Shown here piece after piece: positions 1 to 7,709 of a DNA stretch of 11,557 bases. The notes below the pieces were generated by a model. The model was not told the origin of the DNA. It saw nothing but the letters and a program-made list of their open reading frames with translations, and searched no databases. How positions within the stretch are numbered: position 1 is the first letter of the stretch; every line of letters starts with the position of its first letter. A program made the position numbers and the translations under genes. The stretch lies in the NCBI GenBank assembly GCA_946530565.1, contig CAMNAE010000025.1:1-11557 (forward strand), given 5' to 3'. This DNA is from an uncultured Oscillibacter sp. Lineage in GTDB: Bacteria > Bacillota > Clostridia > Oscillospirales > Oscillospiraceae.

Positions 1-147
1 CTGACGGTCTGGTCAGCCGAAAATGACAAGAAGCACCCCGGAGCTGCAACTCCGGGGTGCTTCGCTTGTGAAAGCCGTAGATCTCATAGCCATTGGATCC
101 AAGTCCATCATACACGATGCACTCCGGATTGTCAAGTTGAAGTTGCC
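1..147 (-). other. Short non-coding stretch, possible coding remnant
   Basis: No convincing complete gene lies left of the secreted-protein gene. One minus-strand frame stays open from about position 147 to the window edge and reads with protein-like composition (for example NPECIVYDGLGSNGYEIYGF). The hairpin at 30-63 falls inside that frame and no start codon or ribosome-binding site fits it. It could be a decayed C-terminal gene fragment or chance. Confidence is low. Confidence 0.15.
30..63 (-). terminator. Probable rho-independent terminator of the secreted-protein gene
   Basis: Arms 30-43 and 50-63 form a perfect 14-bp GC-rich stem around a 6-nt loop. Read on the minus strand, the stem is followed by a T-rich but interrupted tail (TTGTCATTTT). 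It lies about 115 nt past the stop codon of the minus-strand gene, with a palindromic repeat between. The imperfect T-tract and the distance lower confidence. Transcripts from outside the window could also use it. Confidence 0.5.
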
Positions 148-180
148 GTGGGTCAAAGGGGACGGTTCTGTTTGACTCAC
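148..180. repeat. REP-like palindrome overlapping a stop codon
   Basis: Ten-base arms at 148-157 (GTGGGTCAAA) and 171-180 (TTTGACTCAC) pair with one mismatch around a 13-nt centre containing GGGGACGGTT. The right arm contains the stop codon (177-179) of the minus-strand secreted protein. The layout resembles small extragenic palindromes that are scattered in Clostridia. The same 10-mer GGGGACGGTT recurs at 11368-11377. Family membership is recalled by style, not searched. Confidence 0.5.
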
Positions 181-3068
181 GGCTCGTAGGCCTTCCAGCT
201 GAGCCGGGAGCTCTCCGGCCAGCCGTTCAGGCGCGCGGCATCCCACGCTTTCGGATACCAGATCGTAAGGTCGTCCCTTTCCTCCGACGGCTCTTCCACC
301 GGATAGCCTTCAAAGCGCGGCATCGCGCCGGTGAAGAGGATGTCGGTAAAGTCGTCGCCCAGGGTGAACACGCTCCCGCCGATGGCATCGAGCCCGGGGA
401 GCGTGACGCTTCCAAGGCGTGTGTCGTTCTGGAAGGCGTAGCTTTCGATCACGCGCAGGCCATCGTTAAAAATCACGAACTCCAGATCCCCGCAGTTCTG
501 GAAGGCCTTTTTGCCGATGCTGTAGACGCTTTTCGGCAGCGTCAGCGCCGTCAGGCCGGAGCCGCGGAAGGCCTGCTCCCCGATCGTGACGAGGCTCTCC
601 GGCAGCTCGATGTGCCTGAGCGCGCTGCAGCCCTCGAAGGCGCCGATGCTGTCGTAAGTGCCGCCGTAGCCGACGGCGAGCTGCACGAGCTGATCGGAAA
701 AGCGCACGTCAGAGAGCTTGTAGTCGTGGATGAAGCTCGCCTGGCCGATCGCGACGACGCTGTCGTCCATCCAGACGGATTCCACCGCGTGGAAATTGCT
801 GAAGGCCCAGTCGCCGACCGTGGACATGCCGTGGATCTCGATGCGTTTGCAGACCTCGCCGTAATCCATAAAGGGGGTCTGCGCGCCGCCCACGGCAAAG
901 CTGTAATCCGGCATCGGGCCGCTGCCGGAGACACGCAGAACGCCGCTTTCCTCGTCGTAGGCGATGTGCATCTCCTGCTTCTGCGTGGTCATCGTGACCT
1001 CGCTCCTGCCGCGGACCGTCACGCTCTTCCCCGCCCAGGCGGAGATCTCCCCCTCTTCGTCATAGACACAGGCTCTGAGCGCATACTGCCCCTCTGGCAG
1101 CGGAATGATGGCCTGCCCGCTTTCATCCGTCGTAAACGCAAGATCGTCCCAGGGCGTGCCGCGCAGGATCGCGCCGGGCACCGGCTCCCCGGCCTCGTCC
1201 AGCACCGTCACCGTGACGGTCTCTCCGAGATCCACGGGGACGTCGTACAGGTCGTTTTCCCGGGTCACGGTAATGGTGCTCTGCTGCCGCTCATTTTTCC
1301 AGACGGCGACGACGCTCAGCTTCCCCAGCGGCAGATAGACCGTCGCCTCGCTCCACCTGCCGGAGGGGAGCTGTGCGCTGCCTGCCAGGGTACCGTTTTG
1401 GTCATAGAAGCTCAGCCGGGCGCCCGGGAGCTCTTTATGGCAGTCCTGATCATGCACCGTGACCGTGCATCTGAGGCTGATCCCGGGGCACTCGCCCAGG
1501 CCGAAGACGACCTTTCCGCCATCTCTCGGGGACTTTGCCTGCGAGAGATAGCACTTGCCGAGCTCCAGAGCGCCGTCGACGAGCTTGCCCTTGACGCGCA
1601 GGACCCTGAGAGAGGATTCGATCTCGCCGCTGATCTCGGCCTTGAGGCTCAGCGTTCCGCCCGCGCACCAATAGCACCCATGCGCGAGCCTGCCGGCCGA
1701 CTCCGGGCCCCTGGTCATCTTGAACTCCGGGCCGGCGGCAGCCTCGAGAGAGGCCTGCAGCACGCCGCCGCGGAGGCTGTCCTTTTCGAAATAGAGCACG
1801 TTCACGGCGGGCTGCAAGTCGATGCCGAGAAACAGCGTGCCCTCGACCGTCAGCTCCAGGCCCTCGTCGTTGATGGCGGGGCCGTCGAGGATCGGCTCAA
1901 AGCCCCGGCCCGTGAGATACTGCACGCCCGCTTCGGCGTGCGCGCTGACGCCGAGATGGGTCTGGGCATTCATCTCTCCCCTGATCGCCGGCCGGATCGT
2001 GATGTACACGCCGGGGATCGGCCTGAGCGTGACCGGCTCTGCTGTGAGCGGTATGGTAAACGAGCACTTGCCGACCAGGTCGCCGCCCAGCTCGATGAGC
2101 TCCTCGCGGAACTTGAAGCTGAACTCGGTATAATCGCGGATGTGGTAGAGCCTGAGCGAGACGCCGATCGTCAGCTTGCCGCCAAGAGAGCCGCTGAGCG
2201 TGCCGCTGACAAAGCCTTCGTTCTGCTCGGCGCTCCCGAACTCCTTTTGGATCTTCAGCGAGACACAGGTGCTGCCCTCGCAGTCCACGTCCTGCAGCGT
2301 CGGCGGCACGGCGTCCGTGTCGATCTTGATGACCTCGAAGGCCTCCTCCGGCGTCTCGGCGTCGGGCCACACCCGCGCGCCCTCGACCTTCGCCGCGCGG
2401 AGGATCACGGGGTCCTCCCCCTCGTACCAGCAGAAGAGGTCGCCCGGCGCGAGAGCGGCGCCCGAAATGATCAGGTGGTCGTCCTCGACCGTGACGCTCC
2501 CGGCGCTGAGCGTTTTGACGTCCTGCGAGAGCACGACGAAGTTGCATGTCGGATCCGCGTCGAGATTCACCACGCGCGCCGGGTCGAAATCGTCGACCGT
2601 CGCCGCCTCGAGCGCCTTCATGGCCGCCGTCTGCGCGCTTAAAACAAAGGGCTCAGCAAGCGGCGCGCCGGTTTCGGCGTCCAGCAAAAACGCGCGGGCG
2701 ATGTAATGAACCGGGATCTCGCCGGTGAGGGCAACACGCGCCTTGCCGCTGCCCGCCGCAGCGTCCGCGCTGCCGGAGGCCGTCATGGCGCCGCTTGATT
2801 CTTCATAGACGCCGACCACGAGCCGCGCGTTCCGGCTGACGCTGTATTCCGCCTCCGCGCTCAGGCCCGCCGCGTCCAGCGTCAAAGCCCGCACGCAGTC
2901 GCCGGAAGTCAGGCTCTCGTCGATCCTGTCCGCAAGAAGCGAGCCGATGCTCGTCTCGCCCCGGACTTCGGTCGCCGGCTCCCCGGCGGCGGCCGAGGCA
3001 AAGCCATACGCCGGCAGCAGCGTCAGGCAGATGAGCAGGGCAAGCACAAAAGCAGCAGTCCTCTTCAT
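177..3068 (-). CDS. Secreted multidomain protein with LRR_5 (BspA-like) repeats
   Basis: This is a 963-residue exported protein, probably cell-surface or extracellular, of unknown binding target. Residues 1-27 form a signal peptide: a KR n-region, a hydrophobic core and an A-S-A type cleavage site near 25-27. Residues about 28-525 match nothing I recognise and are beta-rich in appearance. Residues about 530-605 and 617-690 look like two carboxypeptidase-regulatory-like/Ig-type folds (VTVTVLDEAGEPVPGA, then G-x-Y-x-L-R). Residues about 700-910 begin with SGSGPMPDYS and carry LRR_5 repeats (IGEQAF, IGKKAF, LPKSV). The C-terminus ends in a YPK...W...LSWKAY pattern often seen at the end of BspA-like proteins. 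There is no LPXTG motif or C-terminal membrane segment, so anchoring is unclear. The protein has sixteen cysteines beyond the signal peptide. The ATG is supported by GGGAGGAA at 3075-3082, 6 nt away. BspA-like proteins generally mediate adhesion, but that role is inferred here. Confidence 0.9.
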   Translation of the reverse strand: MKRTAAFVLALLICLTLLPAYGFASAAAGEPATEVRGETSIGSLLADRIDESLTSGDCVRALTLDAAGLSAEAEYSVSRNARLVVGVYEESSGAMTASGSADAAAGSGKARVALTGEIPVHYIARAFLLDAETGAPLAEPFVLSAQTAAMKALEAATVDDFDPARVVNLDADPTCNFVVLSQDVKTLSAGSVTVEDDHLIISGAALAPGDLFCWYEGEDPVILRAAKVEGARVWPDAETPEEAFEVIKIDTDAVPPTLQDVDCEGSTCVSLKIQKEFGSAEQNEGFVSGTLSGSLGGKLTIGVSLRLYHIRDYTEFSFKFREELIELGGDLVGKCSFTIPLTAEPVTLRPIPGVYITIRPAIRGEMNAQTHLGVSAHAEAGVQYLTGRGFEPILDGPAINDEGLELTVEGTLFLGIDLQPAVNVLYFEKDSLRGGVLQASLEAAAGPEFKMTRGPESAGRLAHGCYWCAGGTLSLKAEISGEIESSLRVLRVKGKLVDGALELGKCYLSQAKSPRDGGKVVFGLGECPGISLRCTVTVHDQDCHKELPGARLSFYDQNGTLAGSAQLPSGRWSEATVYLPLGKLSVVAVWKNERQQSTITVTRENDLYDVPVDLGETVTVTVLDEAGEPVPGAILRGTPWDDLAFTTDESGQAIIPLPEGQYALRACVYDEEGEISAWAGKSVTVRGRSEVTMTTQKQEMHIAYDEESGVLRVSGSGPMPDYSFAVGGAQTPFMDYGEVCKRIEIHGMSTVGDWAFSNFHAVESVWMDDSVVAIGQASFIHDYKLSDVRFSDQLVQLAVGYGGTYDSIGAFEGCSALRHIELPESLVTIGEQAFRGSGLTALTLPKSVYSIGKKAFQNCGDLEFVIFNDGLRVIESYAFQNDTRLGSVTLPGLDAIGGSVFTLGDDFTDILFTGAMPRFEGYPVEEPSEERDDLTIWYPKAWDAARLNGWPESSRLSWKAYEP

Positions 3069-3119
3069 ATCGCGTTCCTCCCGTCAGGGGCTCTCCAGCC
3101 ACACATGAATGATATGTTT

Positions 3120-3148
3120 ATTATAGCACATCCGTTTTTTGCAGGCAA
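3120..3148 (-). promoter_or_regulatory. Promoter of the secreted-protein gene
   Basis: On the minus strand, a -35 TTGCCT (3143-3148) and a consensus -10 TATAAT (3120-3125) are separated by exactly 17 bp. The -10 is extended by TGC immediately upstream. This is a strong sigma-70/sigma-A type match. The predicted leader is about 45 nt. Confidence 0.75.
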
Positions 3149-3179
3149 TACAGTAAAAGCAGAGCATAGCGAACCCCTC

Positions 3180-3208
3180 TTGCGTTTTTCCGGGGGATAC
3201 CGTATACT
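3180..3208 (+). promoter_or_regulatory. Promoter of the phosphatase-acetyltransferase gene
   Basis: A -35 TTGCGT (3180-3185) and a -10 TATACT (3203-3208) are separated by 17 bp. The predicted transcription start near 3215 leaves a leader of about 30 nt with GGAGGTG at 3234-3240. It is divergent from the exoprotein promoter, and the two -35 elements are about 31 bp apart. Confidence 0.65.
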
Positions 3209-3243
3209 TGTGGCAGAGTTTTTTTACGATCGCGGAGGTGCTT

Positions 3244-4296
3244 ATGACCACACTCTATCTCATCCGGCACGCCGAGGCCGAGGGGAACCTCTACCGCAGC
3301 GCGCAGGGTCAGTACAACTCACTTTTGACCGACCGCGGCTGGCGGCAGGTCGCGGCGCTGCAAAAGCGCTTTGATTCGGTCAGGATCGACGCGGTCTACG
3401 CAAGCGATCTCTACCGCACGGTCTGCACCGCGAGCGCGATCTACGAGCCGAAAAAGCTCCCGCTCCACCGCCGGCGGGCGCTGCGCGAGATCTTTGTCGG
3501 CCCGTGGGAGACGCGCACCTGGGGCGACATCGCGCGCACGGACGCCGAGCAGCTGCGCCTTTTTACGCACGACCCGGCGAAGTGGTACATGGAGGGCGCC
3601 GAGACGGCCATGGAGGTGCAGTGCCGCGTGCTCGCGGCGGTACTGAAGATCGCGCGGGAGCATAACGGCGAGCACGTGGCGGTCGTGACGCACGGCTACG
3701 CGATCCGCATGCTGCTCGCCGGGCTCGACGGCTCGGGCATGCTTCACGCGGACACGTCGCCCCACGGCGCGAACACCTCAGTCACGAAGCTTCTGTTCGA
3801 GGGCGGGAAGCTGCGCGCGGAGTATCAGAACGATATCTCACATCTTGCCGATGACGACGGCAGCGTCAAAAAAAAGCAGGTCCACCGCCCGATCGCGATG
3901 GAGCCGGGGCTCTGGTTCGAGGGCGTCGGGCAGGAGACCGCCGCCGCGCTCTTTCCGGACGCGCCGGATCCCATGGCCGGAAAAGCCTGCCTCGTCGGCT
4001 ATCTCGGCGAAAGGGCAGCCGGCGTCCTGTCGGTCGACCCGACGAGCGGCTTCATCTTCTCGCTCTATGTCAAGCCGGATCTCCGCGAGCTGGGCTACGG
4101 CGCGCAGCTCCTCGGCCAGGCGGTGCGCCTCGTGCGCGAGCACGGCGGCTCGGCGCTGCACATCAACGCCCCCGCGTCGGACGCCTCCCGCGTCTTTTTG
4201 AAGGAGTGGGGCTTCTTCGCCGACGGCGCCGGCATCGTCACGAAGGACATCGCGTTCGATCCGCGCTATCTCGACCCCCCGGGGGATCTTGAATAA
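3244..4296 (+). CDS. Histidine phosphatase fused to a GNAT acetyltransferase domain
   Basis: The 350-residue protein has two parts. Residues 1-195 are a histidine phosphatase of the phosphoglycerate mutase-like superfamily: LIRHAE with catalytic R8-H9, R58 in SDLYRT, E82 in REIF, and H150 in VVTHGYAIR. All the usual active-site residues are present, so it should be a working phosphatase; the substrate is not evident. Residues about 220-340 resemble a GNAT N-acetyltransferase, with the acetyl-CoA loop pattern R281-ELG-Y-G286 inside YVKPDLRELGYGAQLLG. Stand-alone members of the phosphatase family are usually near 200 residues, so the C-terminal half is an added domain. The start is the ATG at 3244, not the in-frame ATG at 3208. 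The later start has GGAGGTG 5-9 nt upstream and begins directly with the family's TTLYLIRH strand, while the earlier ATG overlaps the -10 box. It is a single gene with its own promoter and no clear terminator. Confidence 0.88.
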   Translation: MTTLYLIRHAEAEGNLYRSAQGQYNSLLTDRGWRQVAALQKRFDSVRIDAVYASDLYRTVCTASAIYEPKKLPLHRRRALREIFVGPWETRTWGDIARTDAEQLRLFTHDPAKWYMEGAETAMEVQCRVLAAVLKIAREHNGEHVAVVTHGYAIRMLLAGLDGSGMLHADTSPHGANTSVTKLLFEGGKLRAEYQNDISHLADDDGSVKKKQVHRPIAMEPGLWFEGVGQETAAALFPDAPDPMAGKACLVGYLGERAAGVLSVDPTSGFIFSLYVKPDLRELGYGAQLLGQAVRLVREHGGSALHINAPASDASRVFLKEWGFFADGAGIVTKDIAFDPRYLDPPGDLE

Positions 4297-4342
4297 CGGG
4301 CCTTTCGTCGCGTTTTTATAACTGCCGTCTGTTTTTCGCAAA

Positions 4343-4371
4343 TTGACATTTTTGTATGAATGTGCTAACGT
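4343..4371 (+). promoter_or_regulatory. Strong promoter of the SDR gene
   Basis: A perfect -35 TTGACA (4343-4348) is followed by a 17-bp spacer and a -10 TAACGT (4366-4371) with an extended TGC. The predicted start is near 4378, giving a leader of about 50 nt. It lies in the 131-nt gap after the phosphatase gene, so the SDR gene is probably transcribed on its own. Confidence 0.7.
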
Positions 4372-4427
4372 AAAGCTTGGAAAACACCGTCCGGACAGGG
4401 CGGGATCATGAAAGGAATGGGTTCATC

Positions 4428-5207
4428 ATGAGAGGTTTGAAAGACAAGATCGTACTCGTCACCGGCGGCACCCGCGGCATCGGCAAGGGCATCGCCAAGC
4501 GCTTCCTCGAAGAGGGCAGCATCGTGACCATCGTCGGAGGCAAGAACAAGCAGGACGCGGAGAATGCGATGGCGGAGCTCTCCCCCCTCGGCCAGGTCGA
4601 CTGCATGATGGTGGACCTCAGCGACGCCGCCGCGACCGAGAAGATGATCGACGACGTCGTCGCCAAGCACGGCCGCATCGACATCCTCGTCAACAACGCC
4701 GGCATCCAGATCCGCCGCTGGGCGACCGAGTTCCCGCTCGAGGACTTCGACAAGGTTCTGAGCGTGAACCTCCGCGCCTACTATGTGGCCTCCCGCACCG
4801 CCGCCCGCTACATGCAGAAGCAGGGCAAGGGCAGCATCGTGTGCATCTCCTCGGGCAACTCCCAGATGTACACCTCCCAGCGCTCCGCCTACAACATCTC
4901 CAAGACGGCCGTCAACGGCCTGGTCGCGACGCTCGGCGTCGAGTGGGCGCGCTTCAACATCCGCATCAACGCGGTCGCGCCCGGCTATGTCATGACCGAG
5001 ATGATCCAGAAGGGCATCGACGAGGGCATCATCGACATCGACAACATCATGAAGGTCATCCCGATGAAGCGCCTGCTCTCCCCCGAGGAGATCGGCAACA
5101 CGGTCGTCTTCCTCGCGTCCGACGAGGCCAGCGGCATCACCGGACAGTGCATCTTCACCGACGGCGGCTGGAGCAAGGCCGGCCTCCCCGAGAACAAGGA
5201 TCTGTAA
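4428..5207 (+). CDS. Short-chain dehydrogenase/reductase (SDR), classical type
   Basis: The 259-residue cytoplasmic NAD(P)-dependent oxidoreductase has the size of classical SDRs. Visible motifs are the nucleotide-binding TGGTRGIG (12-19), NNAG (89-92), N114, catalytic S142, and Y155-x-x-x-K159 in YNISK, then APGYVMT (184-190) and the C-terminal TGQCIFTDGGW. A glycine-lysine pair after the second strand (VGGKNK) leans towards NADPH, but weakly. The overall style is that of gluconate-5-dehydrogenase, glucose-1-dehydrogenase or 3-oxoacyl-ACP reductase-like members, and the sequence alone does not decide the substrate. The ATG at 4428 is chosen because translation then starts just before the first strand. 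AAAGGA at 4411-4416 is a rather distant ribosome-binding site. An in-frame ATG at 4377 would start at the predicted transcript start. It sits about 2.5 kb upstream of the dehydrogenase operon with its own promoter and terminator, so a functional link is not shown. Confidence 0.92.
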   Translation: MRGLKDKIVLVTGGTRGIGKGIAKRFLEEGSIVTIVGGKNKQDAENAMAELSPLGQVDCMMVDLSDAAATEKMIDDVVAKHGRIDILVNNAGIQIRRWATEFPLEDFDKVLSVNLRAYYVASRTAARYMQKQGKGSIVCISSGNSQMYTSQRSAYNISKTAVNGLVATLGVEWARFNIRINAVAPGYVMTEMIQKGIDEGIIDIDNIMKVIPMKRLLSPEEIGNTVVFLASDEASGITGQCIFTDGGWSKAGLPENKDL

Positions 5208-5225
5208 GCGTTCTGCTTTCATCAC

Positions 5226-5257
5226 GCCTCCGCGCCATTTCCGCGCGGAGGCTTTTT
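5226..5257 (+). terminator. Rho-independent terminator of the SDR gene
   Basis: A perfect 10-bp GC-rich stem (5226-5235 with 5243-5252) and a 7-nt loop are followed directly by TTTTT (5253-5257). It lies 19 nt after the stop codon. Confidence 0.9.
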
Positions 5258-5290
5258 GTCTGTTTTGCGACATCTGCCGTAACACGCGCG

Positions 5291-5319
5291 TTGACTTTCC
5301 GACGGCTTTCTGCTATGGT
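5291..5319 (+). promoter_or_regulatory. Promoter of the 434-residue gene
   Basis: A -35 TTGACT (5291-5296), a 17-bp spacer and a -10 TATGGT (5314-5319) with an extended TGC form a good match. The predicted start near 5326 places a terminator-like hairpin within the leader. Confidence 0.6.
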
Positions 5320-5341
5320 ATAGGCTGAAAGAACCGCAAGA

Positions 5342-5372
5342 ACCGCGCAGCCGAAAACCGCGCGGTCTTTTT
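5342..5372 (+). promoter_or_regulatory. Terminator-like hairpin in the leader (possible attenuator)
   Basis: Stem ACCGCGC (5342-5348) with GCGCGGT (5360-5366) and an 11-nt loop is followed by CTTTTT (5367-5372). It sits between the predicted promoter and the ribosome-binding site AAGGAGG (5373-5379). An upstream copy of AACCGC (5332-5337) could compete for the right arm. The gene before it already has its own terminator at 5226-5257, so this hairpin is not needed for that. Regulation by attenuation is inference. Confidence 0.4.
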
Positions 5373-5384
5373 AAGGAGGACCTC

Positions 5385-6689
<1,305 letters not shown>

Positions 6690-6704
6690 TGCCATCATGC
6701 CGCG

Positions 6705-6744
6705 AAAAAAGCTGCCCCCGACGCGTGTCGGGGGCAGCTTTTTT
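6705..6744. terminator. Bidirectional terminator between convergent genes
   Basis: A perfect 18-bp stem (6705-6722 with 6727-6744), with a GCGT loop, has six A on its left flank and six T on its right. It can end transcripts from both the 434-aa gene (stop at 6689) and the convergent regulator gene, whose stop codon is only 3 nt away. Confidence 0.93.
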
Positions 6745-6747
6745 AAG

Positions 6748-7416
6748 TTACAGGCTCATCTCCGGCCCGTAGTAGCGCACGGGGACATAGACCTCGCGCA
6801 GCCGTTCCGGGTCCCGGATCAGGATCTTTTTATATTTCAGCGTGAGCAGACCCTCCTTCTGGAAGGCGTTCAGGATCCGGTTCACCGACACGCGGTTGAT
6901 GCCCGTCACGTCGGAGATCTGGGCGTTCGTGTACGAGACCACGCTCTCGCCCTGCCGCTCACAGGCGGAGAGCAGGAAGTAGGCGATCTTGCCCTTGTTC
7001 GTCTTCAGGTGCGCGCAGCAGATGTAGTCGCTCATGAGCCAGAGCCGCGTGACGACGCCGAAGAGCAGATCCTCGACCGGGAGCTTCCGCTCGATCAGGA
7101 TGAGCCTGCGAAAGTCCGCCGCCGGGATCGCCAGGACCGCCGCGTCGGTGATCGTCTCGACCGAGACATTGATCGGGAGATCCGATACGAGCGTCTCGGA
7201 GCAGAGCATGTTCCCGGGGCCGAGGTAAAAGAGCGTGATGTGCGCGCCCTCCTCGTTCATGCAGAAGGTGCGCACGTGCCCGTCGATCAGGAAATAGCTC
7301 CACTCCGCCCGCAGGCCCTTTTCGGCGATGACCTGCCCGGCCGAGAAGGTCCTGCGCGTGCCGTAGCGCTCAAAAAAGGCCTGAAACGCCTGCCGAAGCT
7401 CGCTCTCCCGTGACAC
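6748..7416 (-). CDS. Crp/Fnr-family transcriptional regulator
   Basis: The 222-residue DNA-binding regulator has a cyclic-nucleotide-binding-type beta-barrel (about 20-105), a dimerisation helix (about 108-138) and a C-terminal winged helix-turn-helix (about 160-205: YTNAQISDVTGINRVSVNRIL, then KEGLL). The barrel's phosphate-binding segment reads PGNMLCSETLVSDLPINVS and lacks the glutamate and arginine pattern of cAMP-responsive Crp. The five scattered cysteines do not form Fnr's N-terminal iron-sulfur cluster motif. The effector is therefore unknown. I place the start at the GTG at 7414-7416, with GAGGAGG 8 nt upstream (7425-7431). The in-frame ATGs at 7497 and 7470 lie at or upstream of the predicted transcription start, and their added residues do not resemble the family. 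It is divergent from the E1-E2 operon, so it is the natural candidate to control it, probably as an activator. Confidence 0.88.
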   Translation of the reverse strand: MSRESELRQAFQAFFERYGTRRTFSAGQVIAEKGLRAEWSYFLIDGHVRTFCMNEEGAHITLFYLGPGNMLCSETLVSDLPINVSVETITDAAVLAIPAADFRRLILIERKLPVEDLLFGVVTRLWLMSDYICCAHLKTNKGKIAYFLLSACERQGESVVSYTNAQISDVTGINRVSVNRILNAFQKEGLLTLKYKKILIRDPERLREVYVPVRYYGPEMSL

Positions 7417-7471
7417 GTCCGCCGCCTCCTCTGATGCATGTAAATGTTCGTATATAACGATTCCGGTCATT

Positions 7472-7477
7472 AGTATA
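7472..7477 (-). promoter_or_regulatory. -10 box of the regulator gene
   Basis: The minus strand shows TATACT at 7472-7477, giving a predicted start near 7465 and a leader of about 49 nt before the GTG. The hexamer 17 bp upstream (GCATTG, 7495-7500) is a poor -35. That region is instead occupied by palindromes, which suggests regulator-dependent expression. Confidence 0.5.
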
Positions 7478-7482
7478 ACACA

Positions 7483-7521
7483 TTTTGCGCAAAACAATGC
7501 ACCATTTCGTGCATTGTTTTG
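7483..7521. promoter_or_regulatory. Candidate operator: two overlapping palindromes
   Basis: CAAAACAATGCA (7490-7501) and TGCATTGTTTTG (7510-7521) are perfect 12-bp inverted arms around an 8-bp centre. An overlapping perfect palindrome TTTTGCGCAAAA lies at 7483-7494. Neither matches the Fnr (TTGAT-N4-ATCAA) or Crp (TGTGA-N6-TCACA) consensus. The large palindrome is centred about 40.5 bp upstream of the regulator's predicted start, close to the -41.5 spacing of class II Crp/Fnr activation. It is about 125 bp upstream of the operon's predicted start. Binding by the adjacent regulator is inference. Confidence 0.55.
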
Positions 7522-7617
7522 ATTTCCGTCAGATTGCCCATGAAAGCGGCCTGATTTTTAGCGAAATGCCGAACGAGCTTTGTATAAACTGCGTCAAATC
7601 CCGCCCTTGAGATGGCG

Positions 7618-7623
7618 TATAAT
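7618..7623 (+). promoter_or_regulatory. -10 box of the dehydrogenase operon
   Basis: A consensus TATAAT (7618-7623) has no good -35 at 16-18 bp; the hexamer at 17 bp is CAAATC. This is the picture of an activator-dependent promoter. The predicted start near 7630 gives a leader of about 80 nt before the E1-alpha ATG. I saw no sigma-54 (-24/-12) element, which controls acetoin operons in some other bacteria. Confidence 0.5.
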
Positions 7624-7709
7624 AGCATTTGTGTCAATATGTCTCCGCCGCGTCCGGCAACGCCGCGGAGCACACGATCCAACCATCTTTAATGCAGGAG
7701 GAAGCAAGC

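Noticed and set aside
612..2642. Long plus-strand open frame (676 codons) opposite the exoprotein gene
   Set aside because: It is an antisense shadow caused by high GC: it is arginine- and alanine-heavy, has no ribosome-binding site and no domain, while the opposite strand has a signal peptide and clear repeats.
4297..4342. Terminator after the phosphatase-acetyltransferase gene
   Set aside because: T-rich runs are present but I could not find a convincing stem in front of them.
4365..5285. Minus-strand open frame opposite the SDR gene
   Set aside because: The composition is a shadow of the SDR codons, and the plus strand has complete SDR motifs, a promoter and a terminator.
5326..5384. Known riboswitch class in the leader of the 434-aa gene
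   Set aside because: The leader is too short and shows one hairpin only; no conserved riboswitch core was recognised.
7417..7709. Sigma-54 promoter or AcoR-type enhancer control of the operon
   Set aside because: I saw no TGGCAC-N5-TTGC type element, and the neighbouring regulator is Crp/Fnr-like, not an AAA+ activator.
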